Source: Sphingomonas immobilis | GTDB lineage: Bacteria > Pseudomonadota > Alphaproteobacteria > Sphingomonadales > Sphingomonadaceae | Reading direction: 5' to 3' | DNA: 64,000 nt | NCBI RefSeq assembly: GCF_030580995.1 | Contig: NZ_JAUQSZ010000015.1 | Location: 54,668 to 118,667 of the forward strand | Notes under the pieces: generated by a model | The model's input: only the letters and a program-made list of their open reading frames with translations | Told to the model about the DNA's origin: nothing | Databases searched by the model: none | In this document: piece after piece, positions 27,496-36,753 of the stretch | Numbering within the stretch: position 1 is the first letter of the stretch | Layout: each line of letters opens with the position of its first letter | Position numbers and translations under genes: made by a program

Positions 27496-27849
27496 TCAGG
27501 CTAGCGCGTCGAGCGCCGCCGCCACCGCGTCCATCGTGAAGGGCTTGGCCAGCGTCGGGCGGCCCTTGAAACGCTCCGCCACGCTGTCGTTCGATCCGCC
27601 GCTCGCGAAGACGAAGGGGATGCCCTGCTCCGCCAGCGCGTCGGCGATCGGCCAGCTCGTCTCGCCACCGCGCAGATTGACGTCGAGGATCGCGGCATCG
27701 ACCGCTCCCCCGCCGATCACCTCGAGCGCGGATGCGATATTGTCGGCGCTGCCGGCCAATGACTTGCCGAGGATGTCGAGGAAATCCTCGAGCATCATCG
27801 CGATCAGCGGCTCGTCCTCGACGATCAGAATGTTGGTTGGTCCGGCCAT
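27496..27849 (-). CDS. Single-domain response regulator
   Basis: The 117-residue protein is a lone receiver domain. Acidic pocket residues are in ILIVEDEPL near residue 10, the phospho-acceptor aspartate is in AAILDVNLRGG near 55, and the switch lysine is in TLAKPF near 101. ATG 27849 (MAGPTNIL) is preferred over one 13 codons upstream. It has no output domain, so it probably acts as a phosphate sink or by protein contact. It lies directly downstream of cckA but separated by about 70 nt; a role in CckA signalling is only inferred. Confidence 0.9.
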   Translation of the reverse strand: MAGPTNILIVEDEPLIAMMLEDFLDILGKSLAGSADNIASALEVIGGGAVDAAILDVNLRGGETSWPIADALAEQGIPFVFASGGSNDSVAERFKGRPTLAKPFTMDAVAAALDALA

Positions 27850-27917
27850 GCGCCCGCCTGTCTTTGCAGGAAACCGCCGGATCGCCAAGTGCTAAGACCT
27901 TAATCTGGGCGAAGCGG

Positions 27918-30338
27918 TCAGACCGGCGTCTCCGGCGGGGGCAGCACGGCACGCACCGCCTCGGCGAGTTGCTGGACCGAGAAGGGCTTGGCGATGAACG
28001 ATACCTGCTCGATGTCGATCGACTTGCGCAGCGTCTCCTCGGCATAGCCCGACATGAACAGGATCGGCAGATCGGGATATTGCGCGCGGGCGTGGCGGAC
28101 CATCGTCGGGCCGTCCATCACCGGCATCATCACGTCGGAGATGAGCAAATCCGGGCGGCCGTTGGCGGCGAGACATTCGAGCGCCGCCTCGCCGTGTTCG
28201 GCAGTGAGCACGGTATAGCCCTGCCGCACCAGCGCGCGTTCGGCGACGGTGCGGACCATGTCCTCGTCCTCGACGATGAGGACGGTGCCGGTGCCCCACA
28301 GGTCGCTCGACTTCGCGGGCGGCTTGGCGGGCTCGACCGGCGCGGGTGCCGAAGCGGACGCGGTATGGACGGGGAAGTAGATCGAGAAGACCGCCCCCGT
28401 ACCCGCCTTGCCGGACTTGGAATCGGCGAAGATGTAACCGCCCGATTGCTTGACGATGCCGTAGACGGTCGAGAGGCCGAGGCCGGTGCCCTTGCCCACT
28501 TCCTTGGTGGTGAAGAACGGCTCGAAGATCTTGGGCAGGATATCTGGCGGGATGCCGGTGCCGTTGTCGCTGATCTCCAGCGCGACGTAATCGCCGACGG
28601 GCAGGATGTCGGAACCCATGCGCCGCACGTCCGACGCCGTGACGCCGAAGGTCTGGATCGACAGCACCGCGCCGCCCTTGGGAGGCGCCGAAAGCATCGC
28701 GTCGCGCGCGTTGACGGCGAGGTTGACGACAACCTGTTCGAGCTGCCCCGGATCGGCCCGCACCGCCCCGAGGTTGCGGCCGTGCTTGACGTTGAGCGTG
28801 ATCGCCTCGCCCAGCAGGCGCTTGAGAAGCTGCGACACCTCCGAGATGACGTCCGGCAATTGCAGCACCTGCGGACGCAGCGTCTGCTGCCGCGAGAAGG
28901 CGAGAAGCTGGCGCGTCAGCGAGGCGGCACGGTTGGAATTGGCGCGGATCTGCTGGATGTCGTCGTAGTCACTGTCGCCGGGCGAATGGCGCATCAGCAT
29001 CAGGTCGCAGTGGCCGATGATCGCGGTGAGGATGTTGTTGAAATCGTGCGCGACGCCGCCCGCGAGCTGGCCGACCGCCTGCATCTTGGTCGCCTGCGCG
29101 ACTTCACGCTTGAGGCGGGTCTCCTCGCCATTGTCCTTCAGGCTGAGCAGCACCGCCGCATCGCCGAGCCCGCGCGCGCCCGCGATCGAGAGCGCGACCG
29201 GCTCGTCAGGGTGATCGCGCAGGCGGATGGCGAGGTCGCTCGAATGCGTCGCGCCGCTCGCGAAGCGCCGCACCGCGTCGGCCACCACGCCCTTGTCCTC
29301 GCGCACGACGAGGTCGCCGGGGTAGATCGGCGGGGCGGCGGCGTCGACCTGCGCGGCGCGCGCGAAGGCGTCGTTCATCTGCAGGAAGCGGCCGTCGGCC
29401 CCGACCAGCGCGACGCCGAACGGCATCAGCGCGACGAGGCTCTGGACGTGTGCCGCCGCACTCGCGCCGATGGCGGGGCCGCCGCTTTCCTCCTCGTCGA
29501 TCAGCGCGACGAGCATCGGCGCGTCGTCGCCTTCGAGGAACGGGATCTGCAGCACGCGCAGCGGGTTCTTGAGCAGCCCTTCGCGCTCGAAGCGGACCAT
29601 GCCGCGCTCGTCCGTCACCAGGAAGCGCGCGAAGTCGCGGCCGACGATGGCGGCCTCGTCATGCCCCATCGCGCGCATCCGCAGCACGCGGTTGGCGGCG
29701 ATGACGCGGCCGTCCGGCGCGATCAGCGCGACCATGATGCCGGCGCGGCCGAACTGGTCGCCGGTCTCGCCCGCGACAAGCTGCTCGACCGAGGCCATCA
29801 GGTTGCTGCCGGTCGCGCCCGTAAAGCGCCACACCAGCATGTCGCCGTCCTCGCCGGCGCGGGCGATGTCGCATTCGAGGCGGCTGCCGCGCGAGACAAG
29901 CCGGTCGATCACGGCGGTGCCGTCGCGCCAGGCCGCGCGCCCTGCCCCGCCGAGCCGGTCGACCCCGTCCTTGTCGAGCGGCAGGCTGGGCGGCGTCGGG
30001 AAGCCGCCGAACATCGCCTCGTACCGATCGTTCGCGCAGACGAGGCGCCCGGCGCGGTCTGTCACGGCGACCGCATCGGAGCTGGCCGAGACGAGCGCGT
30101 AGGCAAGGCTCCAGTCGGGCGCGCCGGCTTCGGCGGCCGTGGCCGGGAACAGCCCGCGGAAGATCACCAGCGCACCGGCGATGACGAGCGCGGTGGCGAG
30201 GAAAGCGCCCGCCACCACCCAGTTGCCGACCGTGAAGACGATCGTCAGCGCCGCCGCCAGCCCGCTGATCGCGGAGATCCAGGCGGCCGCGCGGGCCGGG
30301 CTGGCGAGCGGTTCGCTATAGGTGGGAAGGCTAGCCAT
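27918..30338 (-). CDS. cckA: Hybrid sensor histidine kinase CckA
   Basis: CckA is the bifunctional kinase/phosphatase that feeds the ChpT-CtrA phosphorelay in alphaproteobacteria. The 806-residue protein begins with two membrane helices (about residues 18-60). PAS-like domains follow (for example VSASSDAVAVTDRAGRLV near 108). The HisKA histidine is in VAHDFNNILTAIIGH near residue 435, and the HATPase domain has NLAVNARDAM and GTGLGLSTVYGIVKQSGG. A C-terminal receiver domain has ISDVMMPVMDG and IAKPF. This architecture is diagnostic. Possible CtrA half-sites occur elsewhere in the window. Confidence 0.95.
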   Translation of the reverse strand: MASLPTYSEPLASPARAAAWISAISGLAAALTIVFTVGNWVVAGAFLATALVIAGALVIFRGLFPATAAEAGAPDWSLAYALVSASSDAVAVTDRAGRLVCANDRYEAMFGGFPTPPSLPLDKDGVDRLGGAGRAAWRDGTAVIDRLVSRGSRLECDIARAGEDGDMLVWRFTGATGSNLMASVEQLVAGETGDQFGRAGIMVALIAPDGRVIAANRVLRMRAMGHDEAAIVGRDFARFLVTDERGMVRFEREGLLKNPLRVLQIPFLEGDDAPMLVALIDEEESGGPAIGASAAAHVQSLVALMPFGVALVGADGRFLQMNDAFARAAQVDAAAPPIYPGDLVVREDKGVVADAVRRFASGATHSSDLAIRLRDHPDEPVALSIAGARGLGDAAVLLSLKDNGEETRLKREVAQATKMQAVGQLAGGVAHDFNNILTAIIGHCDLMLMRHSPGDSDYDDIQQIRANSNRAASLTRQLLAFSRQQTLRPQVLQLPDVISEVSQLLKRLLGEAITLNVKHGRNLGAVRADPGQLEQVVVNLAVNARDAMLSAPPKGGAVLSIQTFGVTASDVRRMGSDILPVGDYVALEISDNGTGIPPDILPKIFEPFFTTKEVGKGTGLGLSTVYGIVKQSGGYIFADSKSGKAGTGAVFSIYFPVHTASASAPAPVEPAKPPAKSSDLWGTGTVLIVEDEDMVRTVAERALVRQGYTVLTAEHGEAALECLAANGRPDLLISDVMMPVMDGPTMVRHARAQYPDLPILFMSGYAEETLRKSIDIEQVSFIAKPFSVQQLAEAVRAVLPPPETPV

Positions 30339-30384
30339 TCCCGCCTCTCTTTGGCCGAGGCTCCACCAACGTCAAGCCACCCAA

Positions 30385-30510
30385 TCCTCCCCCGCCAGGG
30401 GGAGGTGGCGCGCAGCGACGGAGGGGGAGGCCAGCGACACCTTCAAGGGAACATCGCCGCCCTTCCCCTCCGTCATGCTTCTCATGCCACCTCCCCCTTG
30501 CGGGGGAGGA
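30385..30510. repeat. Paired CCTCCCCC palindrome between cckA and the M13 gene
   Basis: The left arm TCCTCCCCCGCCAGGGGGAGG folds on itself, and the right arm is its near mirror ending CCCCCTTGCGGGGGAGGA. ACGGAGGGG and CCCCTCCGT words lie between them. The same element type occurs at 51291-51423. Confidence 0.75.
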
Positions 30511-30524
30511 TTTCAGGGCAGCGC

Positions 30525-32603
30525 TTACCAGATGCGCACGCGCTGTTCGGGCGTCAGGTACAGCTTCTCGCCCGCCTTGGGCTTGAACGCCGCATACCAG
30601 GGATCGAGATTGCGGACGACCGCCGCGCGCTGTTCCGAGGGACTGTGCGGATCGGTCAGCAGCCGCTGGCGCAGGTTCGCCTCGCGGTAGCTGCGCCGCC
30701 ACACCTGCGCCCAGCCGAGGTAGAAGCGCTGGTCGCCGGTGAAGCCGTCGATCACCGGCGCTTCCTTGCCGCCGAGCGATGTCTTGTAGGCGTCGTAGGC
30801 CACCGTCAGGCCGGCGAGATCGGCAGTGTTCTCGCCGAGCGTCAGCGCGCCCTTTACGTGCATGCCGGGCAGCGGCTCATAGGCGTCATATTCCTTCACG
30901 AGCGCGCCGGTGCGCTCGCCGAACGCCTTGACGTCGGCGGGCGTCCACCAGTCGGTGAGCTGGCCGTGCATGTCGTATTTCGCGCCCTGGTCGTCGAAAT
31001 GGTGGCTCAGCTCATGGCCGATCACCGCGCCGATACCGCCGTAATTGACCGCCGGATCGGCGTTGGGATCGAAGAACGGCGGCTGCAGGATCGCGGCCGG
31101 GAAGACGATCTCGACCATGCCGAAATTGGCATAGGCGTTCACCTCCATCGGCGTCATGCCCCATTCCCAGCGCTGCAGCGGCTTGCCGAGGTGGCCGACA
31201 TTGTCGGCATGCGCCCACTGCGCCGCGCGCCAGGCGTTGCCGAAGGCGTCGCCCGCCGTGATCGTCAGCGTGGAATAATCCTTCCAGCGATCCGGGTAGC
31301 CGATCTTGGGCGTAAAGGCGGCGAGCTTGGCATGCGCCTTCACCTTGGTTTCAGCCGACATCCAGTCGAGCTTGTCGATGCGGGCATCCATCGCGGCGAT
31401 GATGTTCTTCACCAGCGTGTCGGCGGCCGCCTTCGTCTCGGGCGGGAAATATTTGGCGGCGTAGATCTTGCTGACCTCGTCGTCGATCGCGCCGGTGGTG
31501 AACTGCACCGCGCGCTTCCACCGCGCCTGCTGCTCGGGCGTGCCCGACAGGGTGTTGCCGTAGAAGGCGAACTGCTCGTCGTCGAACGCCTTGGGCAGAA
31601 CACCGGCGTAGCGATCGAGCGAGCGCACGAGGAGCTGGTCCTTGAGCACGCCGATCGGCGCGGCGGCGGCGAGCTTGACGATCGCGGCGACAGCGGTCGG
31701 CTGCGAGACGATCAGCGTATCGACCGGCGCACCGATGCCCTTGAAATAGGCCGCGAAATCGAAGCCCGGCGCGGATTTGGCAAGCTCCGCCGCGGTCTTT
31801 TTGTTATAGGTCTTGGTGGCGTCGCGATTGTCGATCTGCGTCCAGCTCACCTTGGCGATCTCGGTCTCGAACGCGACCAGCGCCTTGGCGCGCGCGGCGG
31901 CGTTCGGCTCGCCGGCCAGCGTCAGCACCTTGGCGAGATGCGCCTCATAGGCGACCTTGGTCTGTGCGAGCTTGGCGTCGGTGCTGAGATAATAATCGCG
32001 GTCGGGCATGCCGAGGCCGGACTGGGTGACGAACAGCGCATAGACCTCGGGCTGCTTGTCGTCCTGGCCGACACCCGCGCGGATCACGCCGCCGACACCC
32101 CCGCGCTCGGCCTCCGCGAGCAGCGCAGGATAGGCCGCGAACGACTTCAGCGCCTTGATCTTGCCGAGCCACGGCTGAATCGGCGCGAGGCCCTTGGCGT
32201 CGATCGCCGGGCGATCGAGAAAGGCCGAATAGGTCGTGCCGATCTTGGAAGCGGGATCCTTGGCGGCCTCTTCGAGGATGCCCTTGGTGCGATCATCCGA
32301 GAGATCGGCGAGGATGTTGAACGAACCGTAGTTCGACTTGTCGGCCGGGATCGGCGTGGACTTGGCCGAGGCGCCGTTGCCGTAATCGTAGAAGCTGTCG
32401 CCGGGCGCGACGCTCTTGTCCATGCCGGACTCGTCGAAGCCGAACGTGCCGTATTGCGGCTTGGCGGCGGGGGCCGCGGCGGCGACCGGCGCGGGCGCTG
32501 CCGCGGCAGGCTTCTTGTCCTTGGCGACGAGCGCGGTGGCGAGGCCGCCGGCGGCGAGAACCGACGCCGACACGAGCAGCGCGATACGGTTGGTTTTGAT
32601 CAT
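30525..32603 (-). CDS. M13 family metallopeptidase (neprilysin-like)
   Basis: The 692-residue protein has a signal peptide (MIKTNRIALLVSASVLAAGGLA) followed by an Ala/Pro linker. The N-terminal peptidase M13 domain begins near FGFDESGMDKS. The zinc site is VIGHELSHHFDDQG near residue 530, and the third ligand is in LGENTADLAGL near 590. ARVRIW-type C-terminal residues (TPEQRVRIW) are normal. It probably degrades peptides in the periplasm. ATG 32603 is chosen because it opens the signal peptide. It is separated from cckA by a repeat. Confidence 0.94.
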   Translation of the reverse strand: MIKTNRIALLVSASVLAAGGLATALVAKDKKPAAAAPAPVAAAAPAAKPQYGTFGFDESGMDKSVAPGDSFYDYGNGASAKSTPIPADKSNYGSFNILADLSDDRTKGILEEAAKDPASKIGTTYSAFLDRPAIDAKGLAPIQPWLGKIKALKSFAAYPALLAEAERGGVGGVIRAGVGQDDKQPEVYALFVTQSGLGMPDRDYYLSTDAKLAQTKVAYEAHLAKVLTLAGEPNAAARAKALVAFETEIAKVSWTQIDNRDATKTYNKKTAAELAKSAPGFDFAAYFKGIGAPVDTLIVSQPTAVAAIVKLAAAAPIGVLKDQLLVRSLDRYAGVLPKAFDDEQFAFYGNTLSGTPEQQARWKRAVQFTTGAIDDEVSKIYAAKYFPPETKAAADTLVKNIIAAMDARIDKLDWMSAETKVKAHAKLAAFTPKIGYPDRWKDYSTLTITAGDAFGNAWRAAQWAHADNVGHLGKPLQRWEWGMTPMEVNAYANFGMVEIVFPAAILQPPFFDPNADPAVNYGGIGAVIGHELSHHFDDQGAKYDMHGQLTDWWTPADVKAFGERTGALVKEYDAYEPLPGMHVKGALTLGENTADLAGLTVAYDAYKTSLGGKEAPVIDGFTGDQRFYLGWAQVWRRSYREANLRQRLLTDPHSPSEQRAAVVRNLDPWYAAFKPKAGEKLYLTPEQRVRIW

Positions 32604-32728
32604 GAGAGGCACCCTGGGGACGTTTCTGGATGGCGGTGTTGTAGGCGCATGAAACGGCGGAGGTCCAGAGGTGACAACCGTCACCAACCACACTTGCGGC
32701 CTTCCGCGACGCGAGACATCATGGCGGC

Positions 32729-33166
32729 ATGACCAAATATCTCATCTCCTTTCCCAGCGAGGCGATGGTGCTCGCGCCGGAGGACTTCGCGCAGGCCGGC
32801 ATCGACTCGCGCGCGGTGATCGAGGAAGCGAAGGCGGCGGGCGTCTACGTCTTCGGCGGCGGGATTTCGGAGGCGGTCGCGCCGGTCCTGGTCTCCGCAG
32901 ACGGATCGGTGTCGCCGGAGATCTATCCCGGCAGTGATCTGACGGGTGGGTTCTGCGTGCTGGAAGTGCCGACGCGCGAGGAAGCGGTCGAATGGGCGCG
33001 CAAGATTGCGGCAAGCTGCCGCTGCGCACAGAACTGCGCGAATTCATGTACGATCCGGCGAGTTAGGCCGCCCTGGCCTCCGCCCGCGCGCGCCACTTGC
33101 GCACGATCCACCAGCGCCAGCCGAGCGCACTCGCGCCGTAGCCAACGACGGCGAACACCAGAGTGA
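32729..33166 (+). CDS. YCII-related protein with a C-terminal frameshift
   Basis: The frame starts MTKYLISFPSEAMVLAPEDF and has the YCII-like core GVYVFGGGISEAVAPVLVS and FCVLEVPTREEAVEWARKIA. The expected end is CRCAQ followed by ELREFMYDPAS and a TAG at 33064. Those residues are encoded one base out of frame, because one G appears missing near 33030. As sequenced, the protein instead gains a 40-residue Arg/Ser-rich tail running into the next gene on the other strand. The YCII fold's function is unknown. Either a sequencing error or a real recent mutation is possible. Confidence 0.75.
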   Translation: MTKYLISFPSEAMVLAPEDFAQAGIDSRAVIEEAKAAGVYVFGGGISEAVAPVLVSADGSVSPEIYPGSDLTGGFCVLEVPTREEAVEWARKIAASCRCAQNCANSCTIRRVRPPWPPPARATCARSTSASRAHSRRSQRRRTPE

Positions 33167-33593
33167 TCAGCGTCAACCCGACGACCAGCGACGGCCCCGC
33201 TTCGGAGAACAGCCACTCCATCCAACCGCGCGCGGCATCGGCCTCGACACCCATGCCCTCGCCGAAATGCAGGATCCGGCTGCCGATCCAGTACGCCGCG
33301 ACCCACAGTGGCGGCGTCGTGAACGGATTGGTGATGAACGTCGTCAGTGCCGCGACGGGGATGTTGGCGCGCACCGGCAGCGCGAAGATGGCGGACAGCG
33401 GCACCTGCGCCACCGGGCAGAGGATGCCCGTCACCATGCCGAGCGCGACGCCGCGCGGCACCGAGCGGCGGGTGAAGCGCCACAGCGACGGCTCCAGCAC
33501 GCGGTGCGCGACGGGCCGCAACCAGCGGTTCGCCTCCATGCTCTCGCGCGTCGGCAGGTTGCGCTTGGCCCAGGCGACGAACCTCGAAAACAT
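33063..33593 (-). CDS. DUF2062 family membrane protein
   Basis: The 176-residue protein shows the DUF2062 pattern: FTRRSVPRGVALGMVTGILCP near residue 47, then VALTTFITNPFTTPPLW near 85, and a C-terminal hydrophobic helix (LTLITLVFAVVGYGASALGW). Two or three membrane helices are likely. Function unknown. ATG 33593 (MFSRFVAWAKRNLPTRES) is chosen because the upstream frame extension is Arg/Ser-rich and overlaps smpB. It lies 13 nt after smpB and is probably cotranscribed with it. Confidence 0.88.
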   Translation of the reverse strand: MFSRFVAWAKRNLPTRESMEANRWLRPVAHRVLEPSLWRFTRRSVPRGVALGMVTGILCPVAQVPLSAIFALPVRANIPVAALTTFITNPFTTPPLWVAAYWIGSRILHFGEGMGVEADAARGWMEWLFSEAGPSLVVGLTLITLVFAVVGYGASALGWRWWIVRKWRARAEARAA

Positions 33594-33606
33594 CAGCCCC
33601 AGATCC

Positions 33607-34089
33607 TCACCCTCTGTCTCGCATGATGCGGCCCTGCTCGCGCTTCCAGTCGCGCTCCTTGATGGTGGCGCGCTTGTCCGGGTCTTTCTTGCCCTTGGCG
33701 AGCGCCAGTTCCACCTTCGCACGGCCCTTCGAGTTGAAATAGATCATCAGCGGCACGAGCGTCATGCCCTCGCGCGACACGGCCGCGAACATCTTGTTGA
33801 TCTCGCGCTCGTGAAGGAGGAGTTTACGCGCGCGCTTGGGCTCGTGGTTGAAGCGGTTGCCGTGGCTGAATTCCGGCACATTCGAATTGATAAGCCAAAC
33901 CTGCCCGTTCTTCACCTCGGCATAGCTCTCGGCGATGGAGCCGGTGCCCGACCGCAACGACTTCACCTCGGTGCCCGTCAGCGCGATGCCCGCTTCATAA
34001 ACGGTCTCAATGAAATAATCGAACCGCGCGCGCCGGTTCTCGGCGACGATCTTGGTCTTTTCGAAGATGGGGGGTTTGGGGCGCGCCAT
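33607..34089 (-). CDS. smpB: tmRNA-binding protein SmpB
   Basis: SmpB delivers tmRNA to stalled ribosomes for trans-translation. The 160-residue protein has the conserved ENRRARFDYFIETVYEAGI, then TGTEVKSLRSG near residue 42, and the basic C-terminal tail KRATIKERDWKREQGRIMR. ATG 34089 gives MARPKPPIFEKTK, matching alphaproteobacterial relatives; an ATG three codons upstream is less likely. No tmRNA gene was found nearby. Confidence 0.97.
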   Translation of the reverse strand: MARPKPPIFEKTKIVAENRRARFDYFIETVYEAGIALTGTEVKSLRSGTGSIAESYAEVKNGQVWLINSNVPEFSHGNRFNHEPKRARKLLLHEREINKMFAAVSREGMTLVPLMIYFNSKGRAKVELALAKGKKDPDKRATIKERDWKREQGRIMRDRG

Positions 34090-34137
34090 AAGGGCCAAGG
34101 CATGTAGGGCGCGTGCCCCGCGAAGGAAAGGCCGGAC

Positions 34138-34848
34138 TTAGGGTTCGGGCTCCCGCCGGACGACCGTGGCGGGGCGGCGCGGGGGCGCCTGCGGATTTGG
34201 CGTCGCGCCGTAAGCGGCATAGGCGGCGGCCCGGCGCTCGTGCTCCCGCGCGCGATATTCGGCCAACGGGTCGTCACCGTAGCGATTGGGGCCGTCCGTG
34301 CCGGGTAGCACCAGCAGCACGAGCAGGACGATCATCAACGCGAACCCGATCAGCCAGACGACCATGAACCACGCCATGAATACGGGCAGCGTATCCTTGA
34401 GAGCCTCGGGATGCGCAAAGAAACTGGCGAAGTTCGTGAAGAACCAGACCATCGCCCCCTGTCCGACGATCGCCAGCAGCAGTTGCGGCAGCGCCCAATA
34501 TCCCGAGCGGCCACTATCATGCAGCCGCCGCACCAACGCCGCCGCGAGCAGCGCGAGGAATAGGAGGCCGATCACGACACTGAAGATCATGATGAACGTG
34601 AACAGCGGTGCCATCATCGCGAACATCTGTTGCGGATCGGGCTGCTGACCGGCCTCCTGCTGTTTCTGCAGCGCCTCGAACTGCGGCGCCATCCGCATCT
34701 GCAACATGAACTGCATAGGCAGCATGACGACCATGCCGACCACCATCTGCCCGACATAGACCGCCAGCACCCACAGCCAGAACGGCTCGCGATTCTCGCG
34801 CCCCGAAAAATCGGTGAGGGTCGTGAGATGGCGGGTGACGAGGTTCAT
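34138..34848 (-). CDS. DUF805 family membrane protein
   Basis: The 236-residue protein matches DUF805: an N-terminal TDFSGRENREPFWLWVL, then four membrane helices separated by the loop RRLHDSGRSGYWALPQL. A cytosolic tail rich in Arg, Ala and Pro follows (RAREHERRAAAYAAYGATP). It is an inner membrane protein of unknown function. It starts 6 nt after the preceding membrane protein's stop, in a run of genes dapA, 34855 gene, DUF805, smpB and DUF2062. Confidence 0.9.
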   Translation of the reverse strand: MNLVTRHLTTLTDFSGRENREPFWLWVLAVYVGQMVVGMVVMLPMQFMLQMRMAPQFEALQKQQEAGQQPDPQQMFAMMAPLFTFIMIFSVVIGLLFLALLAAALVRRLHDSGRSGYWALPQLLLAIVGQGAMVWFFTNFASFFAHPEALKDTLPVFMAWFMVVWLIGFALMIVLLVLLVLPGTDGPNRYGDDPLAEYRAREHERRAAAYAAYGATPNPQAPPRRPATVVRREPEP

Positions 34849-34854
34849 GGCGCT

Positions 34855-35436
34855 CTATTCTCGCTCAGATCGCCATTTTCGGAAAGCTTGGATTGCACCC
34901 GTAAGGATCAACAATGCAGCAAACACCATTCTCGCGATGAACCAGGGTCCGCCAGTCATTTCGCCATGCTTAGGAACCGCAATGAGCAACGCTAGCACCG
35001 GGATAACCGCAAACTGTGACCACGTCATGCGCGCAAAACTGGCCCGGCGCGCTTCCGCGCGCGTGGGGGTTTTCCCGACCGGTGTTCGGCCGGCGAAGCG
35101 CCGAGCTGGCTCGTTCCAGATGTAAAGGAATACGGCTCCGAACAGACATGCCCAGATGATCACGAGGAACCAAAACTGTGTGGCGTGACTCTCCGGCTGA
35201 TCAAACCCTGTAAGAAAAGCGAGTCCCACAACAGCCGCAATCATCACGACCACTCCGCCGAGCATCAGATATCTGCTGGCCAAACGATACCACGCTACGG
35301 CTTCGTCGCGATCTTGCGCGCTAACAAGTACAGGAGCGCTTTTCACATTTTGGCGGAAAAGGATTCGGTCGCCATCTTCTTCGAAACGAGCGGCGAAGCG
35401 GTTGACGGAGTCGTCCTCGCCACGCCACCAGCCCAT
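34855..35436 (-). CDS. Hypothetical membrane protein (193 aa)
   Basis: I do not recognise the family. ATG 35436 (MGWWRGEDDSVNRF) begins one base after the dapA stop. An N-terminal cytosolic domain (RFAARFEEDGDRILFRQN) is followed by two helices (LMLGGVVVMIAAVVGLAFLT and FWFLVIIWACLFGAVFLYIW). Two more helices lie near residues 145-185 (FAVIPVLALLIAV and MVFAALLILTGAI). The gene is clearly AT-richer than dapA or DUF805, so it may be acquired. A toxin/immunity role is possible but not supported by anything specific. Confidence 0.75.
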   Translation of the reverse strand: MGWWRGEDDSVNRFAARFEEDGDRILFRQNVKSAPVLVSAQDRDEAVAWYRLASRYLMLGGVVVMIAAVVGLAFLTGFDQPESHATQFWFLVIIWACLFGAVFLYIWNEPARRFAGRTPVGKTPTRAEARRASFARMTWSQFAVIPVLALLIAVPKHGEMTGGPWFIARMVFAALLILTGAIQAFRKWRSERE

Positions 35437-35437
35437 G

Positions 35438-36319
35438 TCAGATTCCGGCGGCCGCCATCGCCGCATCGACCGCCGCGCGCGCCGCTTCGTTGGCGGGCGT
35501 CATCGGCAGGCGCAGCGCGGTCGGGAAACCGGGAATGACCTTCGACACGGCGTATTTCGCCGGGCCGGGCGAGGCATCGGCGAACATCGCGGTATGCAGC
35601 GCGAACAGCGTGTCCTGATAGGTCAGCGCCTTCGCATAATTTCCCTCCGCCAGCGCCGCCTGGAACTCCGCGCACAGGCGCGGCGCGACGTTGGCGGTGA
35701 CGGACACGCACCCCACCCCGCCGGTCGCGGTGAAGGCGATCGCGGTCTCGTCATTGCCCGAAAGCTGGCACCAGTCCGGCCCGCATGCCGCGCGCTGCTG
35801 CGACACGCGCGTGAGGCTGCCGGTGGCGTCCTTCACCGCAACGAAGATCTGGGGATAGGCCTTCACGAGGCGCCCCATCGTGTCGGGCAGGATGTCGGTC
35901 ACCGTGCGGCCGGGCACGTTGTAGAGCATCACCGGCAGGTCGCACGCCTCTGCGACGGCCGCGAAATGCTGGAAGATGCCCTCCTGGCTCGGACGGTTGT
36001 AATAGGGCGGAACCATCAGCGCGCAGTCGGCACCGGCTTGCTTCGCCGCCTGCGCGTTCTTGATGGCGATGCGCGTGTCGTTGCTGCCCGCGCCGGCGAT
36101 GACGGGCACGCGGCCGCGCGCCTGATCGACGCAGATGCGTACGACCTCGAAATGCTCGGCAAAGTCCATTGTCGCCGACTCGCCCGTCGTGCCGCAGGGC
36201 ACCAGCGCCGACGATCCTTCCGCGATCTGCCATTCGACGAAATCGCGAAACGGTTTCTCCGCAAAGCTGCCGTCTGCGGTGAAGGGCGTGACGAGCGCGG
36301 GGATGGAGCCTGTGAACAT
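35438..36319 (-). CDS. dapA: 4-hydroxy-tetrahydrodipicolinate synthase
   Basis: DapA condenses pyruvate with aspartate semialdehyde in lysine and diaminopimelate synthesis. The 293-residue TIM-barrel protein has GTTGESATM near residue 44, YYNRPSQEG near 107, the catalytic tyrosine in MLYNVPGRT near 133, and the Schiff-base lysine in FVAVKDATGSL near 162. It starts MFTGSIPALVTPF, the canonical N-terminus. It precedes the small membrane protein gene by a single base. Confidence 0.97.
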   Translation of the reverse strand: MFTGSIPALVTPFTADGSFAEKPFRDFVEWQIAEGSSALVPCGTTGESATMDFAEHFEVVRICVDQARGRVPVIAGAGSNDTRIAIKNAQAAKQAGADCALMVPPYYNRPSQEGIFQHFAAVAEACDLPVMLYNVPGRTVTDILPDTMGRLVKAYPQIFVAVKDATGSLTRVSQQRAACGPDWCQLSGNDETAIAFTATGGVGCVSVTANVAPRLCAEFQAALAEGNYAKALTYQDTLFALHTAMFADASPGPAKYAVSKVIPGFPTALRLPMTPANEAARAAVDAAMAAAGI

Positions 36320-36364
36320 GGCCGTCCCCCTACGCGGACATGAAACGAATTTCTACTGCCCGAG

Positions 36365-36643
36365 TCAGGCCGTGAACCGCTTGGTGAAGCCCTTGGGCGC
36401 GCGCTCGCTGTCGGCGCGGGCCTCGATATGGTCGATGCGCGCCATCGGCGGACCCACGCGGCACGCCTCGATCAGCGCCTGCGCCGCCTCGTCCTCCCCG
36501 GCGACCAGCAGTTCGACGCGGCCGTCGCGCAGGTTGCGGACCCAGCCGGTGACGCCGAGACCATGCGCCGTGCGCACCGCCCAATCGCGGAAACCGATAT
36601 TCTGCACCTTACCGGTGACGAAGACACGCTGGACGACCTGCAT
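36365..36643 (-). CDS. acyP: Acylphosphatase
   Basis: This small enzyme hydrolyses acyl phosphates. The 92-residue protein has the phosphate loop with catalytic arginine in GKVQNIGFRDWAV near residue 12, and the catalytic asparagine in GWVRNLRDGRVELL near 37. The usual loop is GxVQGVGFR, so Asn-Ile in place of Gly-Val is slightly unusual, but both key residues remain. It is 110 nt downstream of greB and 45 nt upstream of dapA on the same strand. Confidence 0.93.
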   Translation of the reverse strand: MQVVQRVFVTGKVQNIGFRDWAVRTAHGLGVTGWVRNLRDGRVELLVAGEDEAAQALIEACRVGPPMARIDHIEARADSERAPKGFTKRFTA

Positions 36644-36753
36644 TTTTCTGGAGAGCTTCCCTGATTTCCCGCGCTGCCGGCGAGGCTTACCGCGCGGAAC
36701 CTAGCACGGTGCGCGCGCGACCGCGCCTCCTTTCGCCGCAAAGGCTGCGCGAT

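Noticed and set aside
27732..32732. Open frame of 1666 codons on the plus strand across cckA and the M13 gene
   Set aside because: It has no recognisable domain and covers two complete minus-strand genes with catalytic motifs. High GC causes the missing stops.
33607..34137. A tmRNA (ssrA) gene beside smpB
   Set aside because: No tRNA-like end or tag-coding pattern was seen near smpB.
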